Shown here: piece after piece, positions 63,628 to 64,000 of the stretch
Layout: each line of letters starts with the position of its first letter
Position numbering within the stretch: the stretch's first letter is position 1
Program-made: the position numbers and the translations under genes
NCBI RefSeq assembly: GCF_964355755.1
Contig: NC_092678.1
Location: 17,954,922-18,018,921, forward strand
Length of the DNA: 64,000 bases
Source: Antedon mediterranea
Taxonomy: Eukaryota > Echinodermata > Crinoidea > Comatulida > Antedonidae
Direction of reading: 5' to 3'
Notes under the pieces: generated by a model
What the model saw: the letters and a program-made list of their open reading frames with translations, nothing else
The model's database searches: none
What the model was told of the DNA's origin: nothing

Positions 63628-63837
63628 GACTTCGCCTGTAAGAAGAAGAAGACACTGAATAGATTGATAATTACATCAGTTTTTGTACACATACGGGAGA
63701 CGTGTGAGAGAAGATAAGTGAACGCGTGCAGAGAGTGAGGGCGTATCGATCTTTCGAGATGGAATCTCAGTTATAACAATCCGTTATTTAGCCAGCCCTC
63801 AGTCGCAGCCCTATTTTAACTATAGTCGTGTATATTA

Positions 63838-64000
63838 GTATACATCATCGCATGTGTGGTGCAGCGTTAGACACCGGCATCATATTGTCACGCCTGATGT
63901 TGCAACTGCTTTTATTATTTTCGTCCTCTAACAGATGAATTTCTAGATACAGCATCACATGTGTGATACAACGACACACACCGGCATCATATGTATTGTC
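63838..64000. repeat. Start of a tandem repeat at the window edge
   Basis: 'atacatcatcgcatgtgtgg' ... 'acaccggcatcatattgtc' (63841-63890) recurs as 'atacagcatcacatgtgtga' ... 'acaccggcatcatatgtattgtc' (63949-64000), about 110 bp apart. The array may continue past the window. Confidence 0.6.

Overview
This is eukaryotic (animal) DNA: AT-rich, gene-poor, full of short degenerate repeats, tRNA-derived SINE-like units, decayed non-LTR retrotransposons and many inverted-repeat (MITE-like) elements. Two genes have credible GT/AG splice sites, and there are no bacterial operon features. The secreted PAN plus three-Link-domain protein, the nephrin/Kirrel-like Ig receptor and the very frequent palindromic word AGGCCT fit a marine invertebrate deuterostome. 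I favour an echinoderm, but the window alone does not prove it.

Two protein-coding genes are well supported. (1) Minus strand, 25209 to 22883: exon 1 (signal peptide and PAN/Apple domain), a 25-nt microexon (24109-24133) and a large exon (23805-22883) join in frame into a 409-residue secreted protein with three Link (hyaluronan-binding type) domains. (2) Plus strand, 30660-32942: a 760-residue type I membrane protein with three Ig domains, one transmembrane helix and a long tyrosine-rich tail ending in a class I PDZ ligand (SYV). Its whole coding region lies in one exon behind a probable 201-bp 5'UTR intron. Weak exon candidates lie at 3704-3886 (and its duplicate at 6607-6789), 47205-47262 and about 62930-63067.

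Layout. 0-1.7 kb: repeat and SINE fragments. 1.76-7.56 kb: a 2,903-bp unit present twice in tandem, each copy carrying an 880-bp inverted-repeat element packed with C/EBP-like TTGCGCAA palindromes. 7.6-12.3 kb: SINEs, MITEs and a 51-bp minisatellite grown inside a MITE. 12.6-13.7 kb: a 52-bp minisatellite. 13.85-14.83 kb: a decayed LINE. 14.9-18.3 kb: three consecutive TIR elements, one with a perfect 7-bp target duplication. 18.9-19.2 kb: a 47-bp minisatellite. 19.8-22.8 kb: SINE and MITEs. 22.9-25.2 kb: PAN/Link gene. 25.5-29.9 kb: repeats. 30.3-33 kb: Ig receptor. 34.6-37.6 kb: a 3-kb element with about 820-bp inverted arms rich in nuclear-receptor-type half-sites. 37.7-41 kb: MITE families and a 20-bp satellite. 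41.0-41.8 kb: a head-to-tail array of five tRNA-like units. 43-64 kb: mostly intergenic sequence with scattered MITEs, SINEs, minisatellites and LINE remnants.

The two genes show no functional link beyond both encoding extracellular-matrix or cell-surface proteins. The most striking theme is repeat biology: at least eight small element families recur, and two independent satellites appear to have grown from MITE sequence. All coordinates of repeats were judged by eye and may be off by several bases.
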